Source: Brevipalpus yothersi
Taxonomy: Eukaryota; Arthropoda; Arachnida; Trombidiformes; Tenuipalpidae
Direction: 5' to 3'
DNA length: 64,000 nucleotides
Assembly (NCBI GenBank): GCA_003956705.1
Contig: QZCP01000048.1
Coordinates: forward strand, 124,001 to 188,000
This document shows, piece after piece, positions 40,198 through 52,400 of this stretch (the first letter of the stretch is position 1; each line of letters opens with the position of its first letter). The position numbers were made by a program, and so were the translations under genes. The notes under the pieces are model-generated. The model was not told the origin of the DNA and ran no database searches. It worked only from the letters and a program-made list of their open reading frames with translations.

Positions 40198-40711
40198 TCA
40201 TGCAGATGCAGCATATTTAACTTCATCGAAAGCTTTCCTAGCTTTCTTCAGCTCTTCATTCATTGCCAATAGATCTTTGATTCGATAATATTTTCGCTCA
40301 TCTTTCCTACAAAGATACATAATATCTTCCACAGTTACACGACCAGATCGCCCAGTTTCCAATGCTTTATAAGTCATTTCGGCAATATATTGGATAACTA
40401 AATCTTCCAGCAAATCAACCGATTCAGTGTAAGGATTTTGATCATCTCCAAAGCCATACATCATACATCTCACTGTGTATTTCAATTTTGATGTGTCCAT
40501 ATGTGTGTATGAGAGAAAAAAAAGTTAATAATCACATTTGAAATTTTAACACATCAAATGAACAACCGCAAAAGAAGAACACAATATCATCATCAATCAA
40601 AATACAATCAAACTACTCACATTCTTTGGAAAAGAAACGCTTCTTTCGATCACCAGTTACCGGTACCTCTTGGCCTTCATCATCATCGAACTCTTCCTCC
40701 TTTGTAGCCAT
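40198..40711 (-). CDS. TAF13: TFIID subunit TAF13
   Basis: Minus-strand exons 40711-40621 and 40472-40198 join in phase (GAA T|TG AGA) to give 121 aa, against 124 aa in mammals. An acidic N-terminus is followed by KKRFFSKELRCMMYGFGDDQ, the diagnostic block spanning the splice junction. The rest is the histone-fold domain (SVDLLEDLVIQYIAEMTYKA, RVTVEDIMYLCRKDERKYYR) and the conserved LLAMNEELKKARKAFDEVKY end. TAF13 pairs with TAF11 through histone folds in TFIID in the nucleus. The ATG at 40500 is only an in-frame start inside the intron; the acceptor at 40473 and the homologous first exon define the true structure. It is divergent from dystrobrevin, with 431 bp between start codons. Confidence 0.96.
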
Positions 40712-41142
40712 AGCTTATTGGAAATGAAAATCAATCAATCAATCAACACTAAATTAAACTAAACAGGCAATTGTGTGTGATAATTAACAAACATTACATC
40801 ATCAAAGTGTACATGTTATGTTTGGGAATGTTTTGTTCACTTTTGACATTCTCATAACATTCACAGACACATACAAAATGTAAGCGCAAGCGTAAAGAAA
40901 AGTAAACTTAATCAATTTTTTTTCTCTCTCTCTTCACAAGTGAATGAATTTTGTGCTTGTGTGATTTAATCAAATTCTACTCATTAATTGGTGGTCGTCT
41001 GATTGTCACGACCAGTGACGGTTGTGTTTATGATTGATACTGTGTGTATATTATATCACACTTGGAACATATGATAAGTGTATTGTGATCAGGGGAAGGG
41101 GATACATACACACACATTTTTGGTGTGTGGAAAAGATAAGCC
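40712..41142. promoter_or_regulatory. shared upstream region of TAF13 and dystrobrevin
   Basis: A 431-bp interval lies between divergent start codons, so it should hold both promoters. No TATA box is convincing for either gene. Short (CA)n runs lie near 41105-41115. Confidence 0.5.
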
Positions 41143-44037
41143 ATGATGAACATGGAGAACAAATATGATTCCATTCTACAGGAAATGAGTATGGAGTGTT
41201 TATATTCTCATTATTACTGCTTTTTAATTGTGTCGATTAGTTTATGCTGATGATTATAAATCTACGTTCCTTCCTGAAATAACTGAACATTCATGGTGTT
41301 ACTGTTTTTCAGGTGCTCAAGATCTTGAAACGATCAGATTTGCGTCTTATCGAACCGCATGCAAGCTACGATTTATCCAGAAGCGAACAAACTGTAAGTC
41401 AATTTTACATCATGTTTCAACTTATTTAAAGTTTATTGGACTTTAATAGAATCTTTCATCGTGAATCTCACTCTATTTCTCCTCAGTTTATCTTGTCGAT
41501 CTCTGGAATACCATTGAAGCTATTCGGGAGAATGGATTACAGGTGCGGAAAATCTCCACGACTTTTGATCCTAGAAAATACTCTCTAATTCCTCTTCTTT
41601 TAACCATAGGTTTTTCAAGATGTGAATGCTGAAATTCCTGTTACTCGGCTAAAAGCGCTCATATCATCAGTATTCTTCAACCTCAACAAGCGTCTTCCTA
41701 CTCCTCAGCATGTTAATATGGACGAGTCAGTAACATCTCTTGTGAGTTTCTTGGTCACCGCATATGATCCGTAAGTTTTTTACTAAGCTTGGAGTAGAGG
41801 ATATCTCGGATATATCTAAAAATATCTCGAAAATTCACAATAGATTCTAACGTATTCATTTGAAAGTCAATTCGCTCCACCACCAGACCACACGACCTTC
41901 AATTCTCAAAATCAACAAAAAACATTCGATTGTTTTAATGAGAGCTTACAATAGAGCTAAAAATTGGCATTATTTCTCTCTTCTAGGCGTAACATTGGCA
42001 AAGTGAGAGTGTTTGCCATCAAAATCGCTCTGTCAACTCTCTGTTCTGGAAATCTAGTCGACAAAGTGAAATATGTCTATTCACTCATATCCGATTTATC
42101 AACTGGATTCATGATTGTTAGCCATTTCGTAGCATTCCTTCGCGATCTAATGGCTCTTCCCTGCAATGTTTCCGAATCATCATCATTCGCTTACGATGAA
42201 AATTTGCCTTCAGCTTTAGTGGATTGTAGTCGTCCAGTTGATGTAGAAACATTCCTAGAGCTATTCATCTCAACCGGACCCCCTCCTCCCTGTCTTTCAT
42301 GGTATGTCATCTTACACAAAATGCTCGAAGTGGAAAATATTGTACACTACACCCAGTGTAGCTCTTGTGCATCGGTCAATTTTGTTGGCTTTCGCTACAA
42401 ATGTCAAAAGTGTTCAAATTACAATTTATGTCAAGATTGTTTTTGGCGTGGAAAGTCAAATGGTACCCATAATAGTGACACTCATCCATGTAAAGAGTGT
42501 CTCTTTTGGAAGTCACCTTCCAAGCGACTTGGACACTCTTTCCGAAAATCATTCCGTTGTTTACCTAGTACCGAGCGTAAAAAGATCCACTTCTCTGATG
42601 ACTTTGGCATAAATAGACGGATCAACCTCTCGAATGTTGTTCCAGCTTCCCCAGGCAACTCAATGTCCAATGGATATCGAGGTTTACCAGGAGAATACTC
42701 TTTTGATGAAGATATTCTTACCGATAGACTAGCACCATCAAGCTATCCTAGATCAAATTTTGGCTACAATATCGATAGTCTTGATGAGGAACACAATCTC
42801 ATTGCTAGATACGCTGCCAAATTGGCAAATCACGAAGCGGATATGATAGATGCGGTACCTGACCAAAAAGGTGAAATGATGGCGGAAATAAATCGTCAAA
42901 AACAGATAATATCACAACTAGAATCCAAGAATCGAGAAATAATGAGAGAAATAACCAGACTAAGATTCAACAAACAATTGGACAGTAAGAATCTTCCTGA
43001 TGACTACTATGAGGGTCGATCATACAATTCTTCAAACTATGGAAGAGAATGCGATCTAGAGGAGCTGGGTGCTTTGAGAGTTAGAAAAGAAGAGCTAGAA
43101 AATCATCTACTCCTTCTCAACCAAAATCGTAAAGAACTTTCCAATCAACTGGAAAGTGTGATGCAATATCTTCGAAGTTCAGGTCTATCCAACCCTTCCT
43201 CAGCATCTTCCACTCTTAGTCGAGGGATAAATTATCACCATCTAGAAGGTTCTTATGGTGATAGAGCTGATTTGGATAGCATAGGTAATCAGAGTACTTT
43301 AGATCGAGATCTTCTTCGAACGGCAGACTCTTTATCAAATGCCATGTCCTCGATGGTCAATGATCTCCATCTACATGATGATAAAAGTTTCATGGAACGC
43401 CTAGCTCTTGCTAATAATTTGGAGAAACATCTCCGATTGAAAGAAAATTCTAGAAAGTATACATCCGAGACTGAAGATGAATTTGTGCAATCGGTGAGCA
43501 TTTAATGAATCCTTACACTCTCTTTTCTATTTTGATTAATCATCAAAAAATCGTTTTATTCGTTCATTTATGATTGATTTGAAATTTTTCCCGTTTCTAC
43601 AGTCTAAAACTGACTCATGATTTCATCATGTTCTATTGATTTGCGCTTGATTTTTTTTCGTTTGTCAATTAGTAGAAGAATTTTATTTCTTGTTAAAAAT
43701 TCAAAGGTGAATATAGAACTTTTTTTCGGTACTTTGTTTATTTCACAAGCTTTAAAAACTCACAACTAGTCTAACTTTTCACTTCAATTGCTCCTAATTT
43801 TTATCATCTATGACCACACAGGCCCATTCGAGAACGCCTCGTCGGCCCAAAGAAAAGCCACGAGGAAAACGTAGTTTCCGTCGCAAAGATACATCCAAGG
43901 GACTCATTCATGTGGACGAAGAGGATATCTATGCGAAGACCTCAGATGAAGCTGAAGATGATACGGATGATGAAGTTTATCCTAAAAAAGGTCCCAAACT
44001 TCCTACCGCTAGCGAACATTTCGCTATTAAAAAGTGA
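41143..44037 (+). CDS. dystrobrevin
   Basis: Exons 41143-41188, 41313-41393, 41487-41542, 41610-41770, 41987-43493 and 43822-44037 keep phase, giving 688 aa. Exon 1 ends LQEM and splices to SAQDLETIRFASYRTACKLR, the conserved dystrobrevin start. EF-hand-like helices follow (LVDLWNTIEAIRENGLQ, VRVFAIKIALSTLCSGNLVD). The ZZ zinc finger has CSSCASVNFVGFRYKCQKC and NLCQDCFWRG with the two late histidines. After a linker come DEEHNLIARYAAKLA and the syntrophin/dystrophin-binding coiled coils (ISQLESKNREIMREI, EELENHLLLLNQNRKEL). Dystrobrevin is a cytoplasmic member of the dystrophin-associated complex. Compared with vertebrate alpha-dystrobrevin, the linker block before DEEH is shortened. The last exon, basic (PRRPKEKPRGKRSFRRKD) then acidic, is not familiar to me. 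Confidence 0.93.
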
Positions 44038-47000
44038 AAAAAATTTACTGGTGATTGGAATTCGAAGATGTGAGGTTTACCTTGTGTTTAGTGACTAGAA
44101 TTTCAGGATCACGTGATCTATAAACATACTTAAACATTATCCTATAATTGTTTGATTAAAAAAACCAATATCGATTGCTGATGCATTTTCCAAAGAGCCC
44201 AGAGAGTGTTCCAAAGACATTGACTCCAGAGTTTTATCCATTCCCTTTTTCTATGTCGTCAATAAGTATTTTTGGTCTTTTTTCTAAATTAAAAGTCGAA
44301 TGCAATTTTCCCTCTTAAATTTTTCATCTACTTCGATTGATATCATAACAGTGTAAGAATGTTGCAAAACTTTTTCTTTCCTTTTTCTCTCTCTCTCTCT
44401 CTCATTTGCTCTTTTCCTGATCTCATCTCATTGAAGGTTACCTATCTTTTCGCAATCAGTGTTGAGAAAATAGTTTGAAGCAATTTTTCTCTTAACCTGA
44501 TGGCGTTGATAAACAGTGATGAGGTAAATTATTTCATAATTAGTCGAGTGAACGAAGGCGTATGATACTCTTATCTATTTCAGAATTTTAATTCGTCATT
44601 TTTACCTGGTATGATGAGGAGGAGAAGAAGTAAAGGAGAAAATCGAAGTCAAATCAATCGAAAATGATCGCCTTTTCACGATGTGAGGCTTTGAGAGAGC
44701 TTGATCAAGCTCAAGTAAATTTAAATTTAGTGATGAGAGCGAGAGATGAACAAGATCGAGCTCCAAACACACACTTCTTGGTGAAATGAGAATCCAGGTC
44801 ACTTCCCCATCTCATCTCATATTTGGCGTCTTTTCATCCAAAATGTATTTCGATCGCGCCAATAGAGGAAGAAATAGTAGAAGATAGATGAAGAGAGAGA
44901 GAGAGAGATGATTTGGTGAGACTTCCGGGCTTGAGGCGAACAAAAACAATAGAAAATCATCACACTGAGCGTAATGATAATTTGGCTGGCTCTGGAATCT
45001 GATATCGTCTGACTGTTCATCCATGAACTGACTTAAATATCAAAACAGAATCAATATCAGTATCATGCATCATGCTTGTCAAAATGCGTTCGACCACAGT
45101 ATGCTGGCCACTATTTTCAGTCTGACGATGGTGTCGTTAAGATGAGATTTTGAAATATGACTTGACTCATCGAAAGCCATTCAACACTCTCATAAAAGCA
45201 ACATGATGTCCGTTATGTTTATATAAGTATGAAACTATTGTTAGAATGAGGATGAAAAATTTTTTCGACAAATTCTATCACTCAATAGATCGACAGAAGA
45301 TCACTTTTTTATGTGTAGACATTGTGCGGAAGTGTCGAATAAAATCACTTTTTTGTTGAGAATTCAATCGAGCAATCCATTGACCAACACACATTGTTGG
45401 TCATTTGTTGAGCTAAAAGTTCACTATATTATTGTTTTATTACACTAATCATTGTGACCTCTCATACATCGATCAGGGTCACCACGATTTGACCTCAATC
45501 TTCATCGTTTTGTGGAAAACAAAATTTTCTCATCAAGTAATAATAATGCAAAATGGTAGCAAAGATTATTTTATTATTATTTGAACCTTAATAAGTCAAC
45601 TTTTTTTCTCAGCTCTTTTGTACAGCTTCATCTACCTTGACAATCGAGGGCTTTGAGCATAAGTTATGAGAAGAAATGAAAGTTGATTTACTCATTAAGA
45701 TCACCATCATTGAGCCTCTATATAATGCTAATTGAGAATGAAATTCTTGATAGCTGATGAGCAATGAAAAGCGTAGAAATTGAGTGGGGAAAAGAGAGAT
45801 GGAGATCAAATTATTATTATAGCTACTTTGAATTCAATTATCATACTCAATGTGCTTTCCAGGTTATTGAATTTGGGATCAATTCACTTAAAGTGAAATA
45901 AGTTGGTCATCTGACTCACATGGTTACTTGAGATTTGTTACTACTTTTTCCGGTACACGATCCAGAAAAATTTTTTCCTAATTCACGATCGACTTTTGCA
46001 TCATCGTTTGAGTTGTGTCACTTTTTTGAACAATATTCATGAGCATCCAGATTTCCAGTATGACCATCCAGTATGATCACGATCTTGAGATAAATTCCAA
46101 GATCGAGAATGATTACCAGTGAACTGAATACACTGAAATGACTTTTCAAATGGGAAGCAAAGGCGTAAAAACTTTCACATGAAAAAATGACCAAGTAATC
46201 ACAAGTCCTTGAGAATTTGAATTGAAGAAGATGATGTGGAGAGTAGAAAGAAATCATTAAACTTATCAATTGTGTGAATATGATTCAGAATTCAAGGGAC
46301 ACTCATTAAGATCAGGAATAAGTGTTTTTCATTCAGTCCATGAGGTCATGAAACTTATTCTAATCGATGTTTTGACATTTGCTAGTCTTTTGTTCGATTT
46401 TACTGCTCAGAATATGATCAGCATGATTCTCATTGGCCTAGAATCTTGCCTAGAAGCTGAAGTTTAGAGAAGTTCATCTCTTCGATTTCAACTGGAATCA
46501 GTATTTGTCAGTGATAGCTCGGGGTAATTCTTCCAATCCCAATTCTAAAATCAAAATGCTCTCATCGAAAAAAATTCTAATACCAAATATTCCCTCCAAA
46601 TTCTCTCAAAATAAATTCCGATTCTGATGCTGTTGAGGAGAAAATTTTCACTGATCGTCTGTGATACAAAATTTCATGCCGAGTGAGCACAGTTACAGTT
46701 ATCCTGACTGATGAGGCAATAAGTTGAGCCCGAAAATTCTATTCTAACGGGATGGAGAAGAAGAAGAAGAAGAAGAAGGAGGAGGAGGAGGAGGAGGAGG
46801 AGGAGGAGGAAGCAAAGGGAGGAGTAAAATTTTCGAGCTCGAACGTAAAAATTGAGAGAAAAAAGTAGGACAAAATTTAGAGGAGTGATTCATTCATCGT
46901 TAGAATGAATTTTCGAGTACTTTGGTAGAAAACTTCCAAATACACGACTTTGCGATTGTGAGATCGAGTGAAAAATTTGTGAGATTTCAATCTTAACAAC

Positions 47001-47899
47001 ATCAAAAGGTGAAAATTCTCAGTATTTTTCATCTCTCTCCCTCTCTCAACAAGTGTTTGGCCTCTCTTATTTGGTGTTCCAAGCATGTTATCACCGGAAT
47101 TCTCAGATGAGTGAGCTTTATCAAAGCCACACATCTTATTTCATCTTCTCAGACTCATCTCATCATTCACTTCTTCAGCATGATATGAATGTATAGTATC
47201 AAATATCAAATAGTATTATCAGTTTGATGTGGAGACAATTTTTTCATGAAGCAATCGAAAGTTTCCTGATCATGAGTATCCCCACCAGACAGGGTGAAAT
47301 ATAAGAAATGATAATCATCTGTTGGAATGAAAAATGAATTTTGGTCTCTCTCTCTCTCTCTCTTTCTCTTCCTCTCATCAATTCCTTGAACTTGATCAGT
47401 GTTAAGGTGTTTAATTAGTGTTTCTTCATCAACCTCATATACATGGTGGAACACAGTGCCTCCCAGTTCATTCATACACACCTCTCAACTGACCACAAGT
47501 CAAGTCATTCTGGAAGAAGTGAAAGTTTTGAACGTTTCACCTTTTCTCATGATCTTATCTTAGATTTTATAGCCAAATTTTGCGTTCGATATGTTAACGT
47601 ATGTGTATGAAAGCAATCAAATCAACACCTTCAAATAATTTAAATGAAAATTGATCGAATCTTCAGTTTTTCCCTGATTCACATACGCACAAATTGTTAG
47701 TGTGTTTTGTGATGCATAATTTTCCATGATCTTTTCCATCAATTTCATCCATTGCTCAGTGACTAGTTTCTCAAGTACTTTCTTTAAGGTCTTCCATCAT
47801 GGACTCTGATCCGGTTTGTGATCTGTGTAATTTAAATTGAACGGTTATGTTTGCCATCTTTTATATTCCTTCCATCACATTCAGACTTCTTTCAAGACC
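44038..47899. other. intergenic region, no confident gene
   Basis: AT-rich with a (CT)n near 44385-44402, a GAA/GAG purine tract at 46755-46810 and a CT run near 47344-47363. A two-exon 35-aa reading frame (44500-44523 plus 44584-44667) is noted under findings. Other ORFs have no recognisable features. Confidence 0.5.
46755..46811 (+). repeat. (GAA)n(GGA)n purine tract
   Basis: About 57 bp of trinucleotide purine repeat on the + strand, changing from GAA to GGA units. Such tracts can adopt triplex structures. Confidence 0.95.
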
Positions 47900-48397
47900 A
47901 TGGACTTGCATGAGTTCAGACATATTTTTATATTCATCTTTTTGGTTGTGATAAGCCAAGTTCATCAATTAAATGCCAAAAATTACACAGGGTAAGTTAT
48001 CTAATAATGATCTATCTGATCCCTACACTGAATTCTTTCGCAATGAGATATTTAGAATAAATTTTCCATCTATGCCTCTACTATTGATCATCATCTTTAG
48101 TCCAGAACTTTCTATCAGTTACACAGTTATCTAAGTTTCCCGATAAATTGATTGTTCAAGTTCTATGCCCATGTGATAGATTTATTTGACTTAATTCGAC
48201 TTCGTTCTTTGTTTCATCTCAATCTTGACAGCCATGCAGTAGTGAAAATTCCAACAGATGACATTAACAAACTGTTTCCGGAATTTGTTGATTCCAAAAG
48301 TATAAATAATTTTCACGATGAAGAGGTAAGTAAACACATAACTTACTGTCCAATTAATTATAATTTTCGAAATCAGATACCAAAAGAGGCAGTTTCA

Positions 48398-48429
<32 letters not shown>

Positions 48430-48454
48430 TGAATTTATGAGTCGGAAGCTTTTC

Positions 48455-48518
<64 letters not shown>

Positions 48519-49391
48519 TCGTGTGTCGCATGGAATGTGATTTAAATATTCAGAACATATCTCATTGAAGTGGCCATCGTCATGAAGATGATCATCGTCA
48601 TAGATAATGGCTGAAGAATGTGAATCTTTCGAGTTGATTCACTTTCGAAAGTGTGATTAAAAGGAAGATAAATGTGGCCACAAAAATTTCTACCTTATTT
48701 GACCAACCATAGTGATGTAGAAGAAAAAAGTTGTAATGTGATGAAAGAAAGTTTACCTTCTCTTCCTCATGATTGACTTCCCATCTTGATCAACCAGAAC
48801 GATTCGTTTCAAATAATAATAATAATAACATCAATTGCTTATCCATTATGAGCAAACTTAAGCTTAGCATCACTTTTATCTGGAAAGTTTTTAAACTCAA
48901 TAACGTTCCTTCTTTTTTGAACAAATTTTCACTTGATGATGATGATGATTTTCACACAATTCTTTTACTATTATTATTTAAATTGATATTTCTTTTTTGG
49001 AAGGCAAATGAACTTAGCAGTTCGAGTTGAAATTTTTCTGAGGAATTATTTCTCTCACCATCATCCATCCGATTGCAAAAGTCCATATTACATCACCTAC
49101 TTTGCACGAATATGGTGAAAAAAAGTATCAAAATCTCGTGATATAAGTGATAAGTTTTTTGGTCATCTGATGAAGTTCAAGCTATTCTAACATAATCGTG
49201 AAATTCTTTTTTCTCTTTTTTTTTGTGTGTTTGCTGAACTCGAATTCATGCTCATGATTAGCATGAGCTCGGGAATCAATAAGGTGTATCCTCGAACAAC
49301 GTGGACTTGATATTAAAAGTGAATCAAGTTCCCCGAATTACTCGGTTGCTCATTTTGCTTATCTTTTCGGTATTTTTTTTCTCTTCTCAAC

Positions 49392-49465
<74 letters not shown>

Positions 49466-52400
49466 CAAAATAATAGCTCAAAGGGGAGGAAAAATAATTG
49501 TGATTAAGATTCAGATGAGTATCAAGCTCGCAAGCTGCGTGAACAAAAAAGTGTTAAAAATAAATCAAATTGTTCATCATCATATTGATTCAACGTAAAT
49601 GATGGAAACAAAATTTGATGTGGAAGGAAGTTGAAAATTTTAGAAAGTATCAATGTTGTTAAAAAAAATCAAACCACAATTTGGCCATCATCTTAATGGA
49701 TGATAGAAGCAGTAAATAGAAACAATCTCGACACACAAGAAGAAATTAAATCAACTGTAATGTGGAACACTGACGATAAAAAGTTTGCCTTCACTTTTCG
49801 AATTTTTCAACATGTCCACAGCTATCTGGAAATGATTTCAAGTGAAATGATGTATGAAGAAAAATTATCAAGAATTCACGCTACAAAGTCTCAAGTGAAC
49901 CCTAAAATCTCGGGATCAAATAATTTGCAACATTATATCCAGTTAGCTTTTTATCTTAATGAAATGCATCATTATACTAATTACATTGTTGCAATAAGTG
50001 TTGATAAGTACATGATTTTATCTTAAGAAGCTCAACAGATAATGGTTCATATAGAGCATGAGTTCTTTGAAATTGCGGGAAAAGATTTGAACGATAGGTA
50101 TGAATTTTTCGGAAGATGAGCCACATATAAGTAGGGTGCATGAGAACACAATAAATAAAATGATAATTTTTCCAACATCAGTATGTCAGAAATATTGTCC
50201 AAATACTTGCTCAAATAATCGATCAATCAAAGATTGGCTCTGGAAGCCCATTACAATGGCTAGGTAAATGAAATGCCATCTTCGAGTGTAATAACCAACT
50301 TGCAAGAAAAACAGTGTCAATAATCATAAAGCTCAACAGTAACAATCATCAATTACACATCGTGTTTCACCTTAACTTTCACAATTCTTTTTTTCGTGGA
50401 TAGTTAACAGTGGACCACTTTAATGGCAGCACTCATAGCCAGCGTTTTTCCCTAACTTTTTAACTTTTTTCGTCTTAACGTCTCAACGTCATAACGTTAT
50501 ACACATAGAGTAACGATTGGAATGTCTATCTCTCTAATAGTAAATATATAAATCAACATCATTTTCAATGATAGGGGGAAAAAAGGATCAACACAACTAA
50601 TCAGGATAACATTGTAAGGAAGATGTCTATAAAATGTCTGATATTGTCTCACCATTCCCAATAACATGATGATGCAATAAATTAACGGCTCATCAGTGTG
50701 CAAAGATTGTGGTAATACATTCCAATTGAACATCAATAGATATCGCTCTCATAAGAAACCCATCAAGAGCTCATATTCATGATTATAGAGGATGATTATA
50801 GAAGAAGAAGAAGAAGAAGAAGAAGAAGAAGAGGAGGAAGAAGTGAAAAATGTCAAAACAATGTGAATCAATGAATGTGATCTTGGATTGATCAGGCCAC
50901 TATATATACATAATCAGGTGCTTGGAGTTGGAGTAGGAATTTTGCTTTGAGCAACCTCTTTGGTACCTTCTTTGTTGAAACCCTGCACATAACCAGAACC
51001 ATTCTTGATATCTTCACGACCAGCTTTTCCACGTCCTTTTCCGGTCTCATCGAAACGTTGCTTGTGAGTTCCGGTGTATTTGGTGTGATCGGTGAGCCGA
51101 GCAACAGCACCAGAATTGGCTGCAGTCTATCATGAAAAAGAGCGAAAAAAATAGAAAAGGAATCCAATAGATTTTATTATTATCAGAAAATATAGAGAAG
51201 GTTTCATTTATCCTAGTTATGTTCACTTTTCCGTGAAATTTGTCACAAAAGTGAGAGGATAGATGAATTTATCTTAATTATGCAATTATGCAGAAGCATA
51301 TATAATTCTAATGAATTTTTAATCATCAACATTGTTTATTCGATTTTGGACCTTATTTTGAAGTATGCTTCATCATTCGATTCATAGAATGCAACTATCT
51401 GATTATGAAAATGAATTTTTCCTCCGATGAAGTCAAAGAGTAAAGATACTCTTTGGATGAAGTGCTAAGTTTTTGTGATTGCTCTGAAACTCTTGAAATT
51501 TTGTTTCCAAGATTTGAGGCTTGTCATTTATCAGAAAGTTCAATCACAAACCTCTCGATCACAATCAAAAGAATCAGAACAGTAAAGGAGAAAGAAAAAG
51601 CTTGTTCTTCTATACTCACACAAGAGTGAACACAAATAACTGTCAAACAGTATCGATTATGTCCAATCATTGTGGTCAAAAAAGCTAACTTAGCATGTTC
51701 CATACATAATCTATGTCGCTCATAAAAATTTACTAAATACCATTTTGTTCTATCTCTCTCTCTCACTCTTGTCTATTTTTTCCTCTGAATATCATGTGGC
51801 CAATCGATCGATTCACTTGATTTACTGGTAAAATAATAGGGCATGTGCCTTGAGTTCTATTGGAAACTAAACAAATTTCCTGATACACACATACAGAGAG
51901 TGTTTGTCAGAGCCTCTATCCATAGGATACATGAGAGCATGAGCCCCTGATAGCATAAGTAAACTAATGGACTTTTTTCCTTATTTTTTTCGCTCTCTCT
52001 CCACCTCTTTTCCTGATACTATCTCTGATCTTGACCAACATACATCACGAAAAGCATTTTCCATTGTGACCAATCAATAGATACTTGTCATGATTGATTG
52101 GAAACACTTACCGTTGTCTTGCTGGTTGCTGGAGGACCACAATTAGACAGCTTATTTTTGATATCATCCAGTTCAATTTTCTTATTGGTCGCAATTCTTT
52201 CCAAGAATTGATTGTATTCTTTGAGATTTAGAGCTTTTTTGGCTCTATTTGAGGTTGGGGAAAAAAATGTCCAAATTTCAATATTGAGATCGGAAGAAAA
52301 AAACTAATCTGAATGACAGAACTCACTTGGCAATCTGTTTGAAGTATATTCCCGTATCCACTGTGGATACTTTTTTACCATCAATCACAGCAGCCTGCTT

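Noticed and set aside
40198..40500. TAF13 starting at the ATG at 40500
   Set aside because: The residues before LRCMMYG do not match the family, while a first exon at 40711-40621 supplies the conserved KKRFFSKE in the correct phase.
49700..50026. 108-aa ORF inside carboxypeptidase intron 2
   Set aside because: AT-rich composition, no recognisable motif, no signal peptide or conserved pattern; could be chance.
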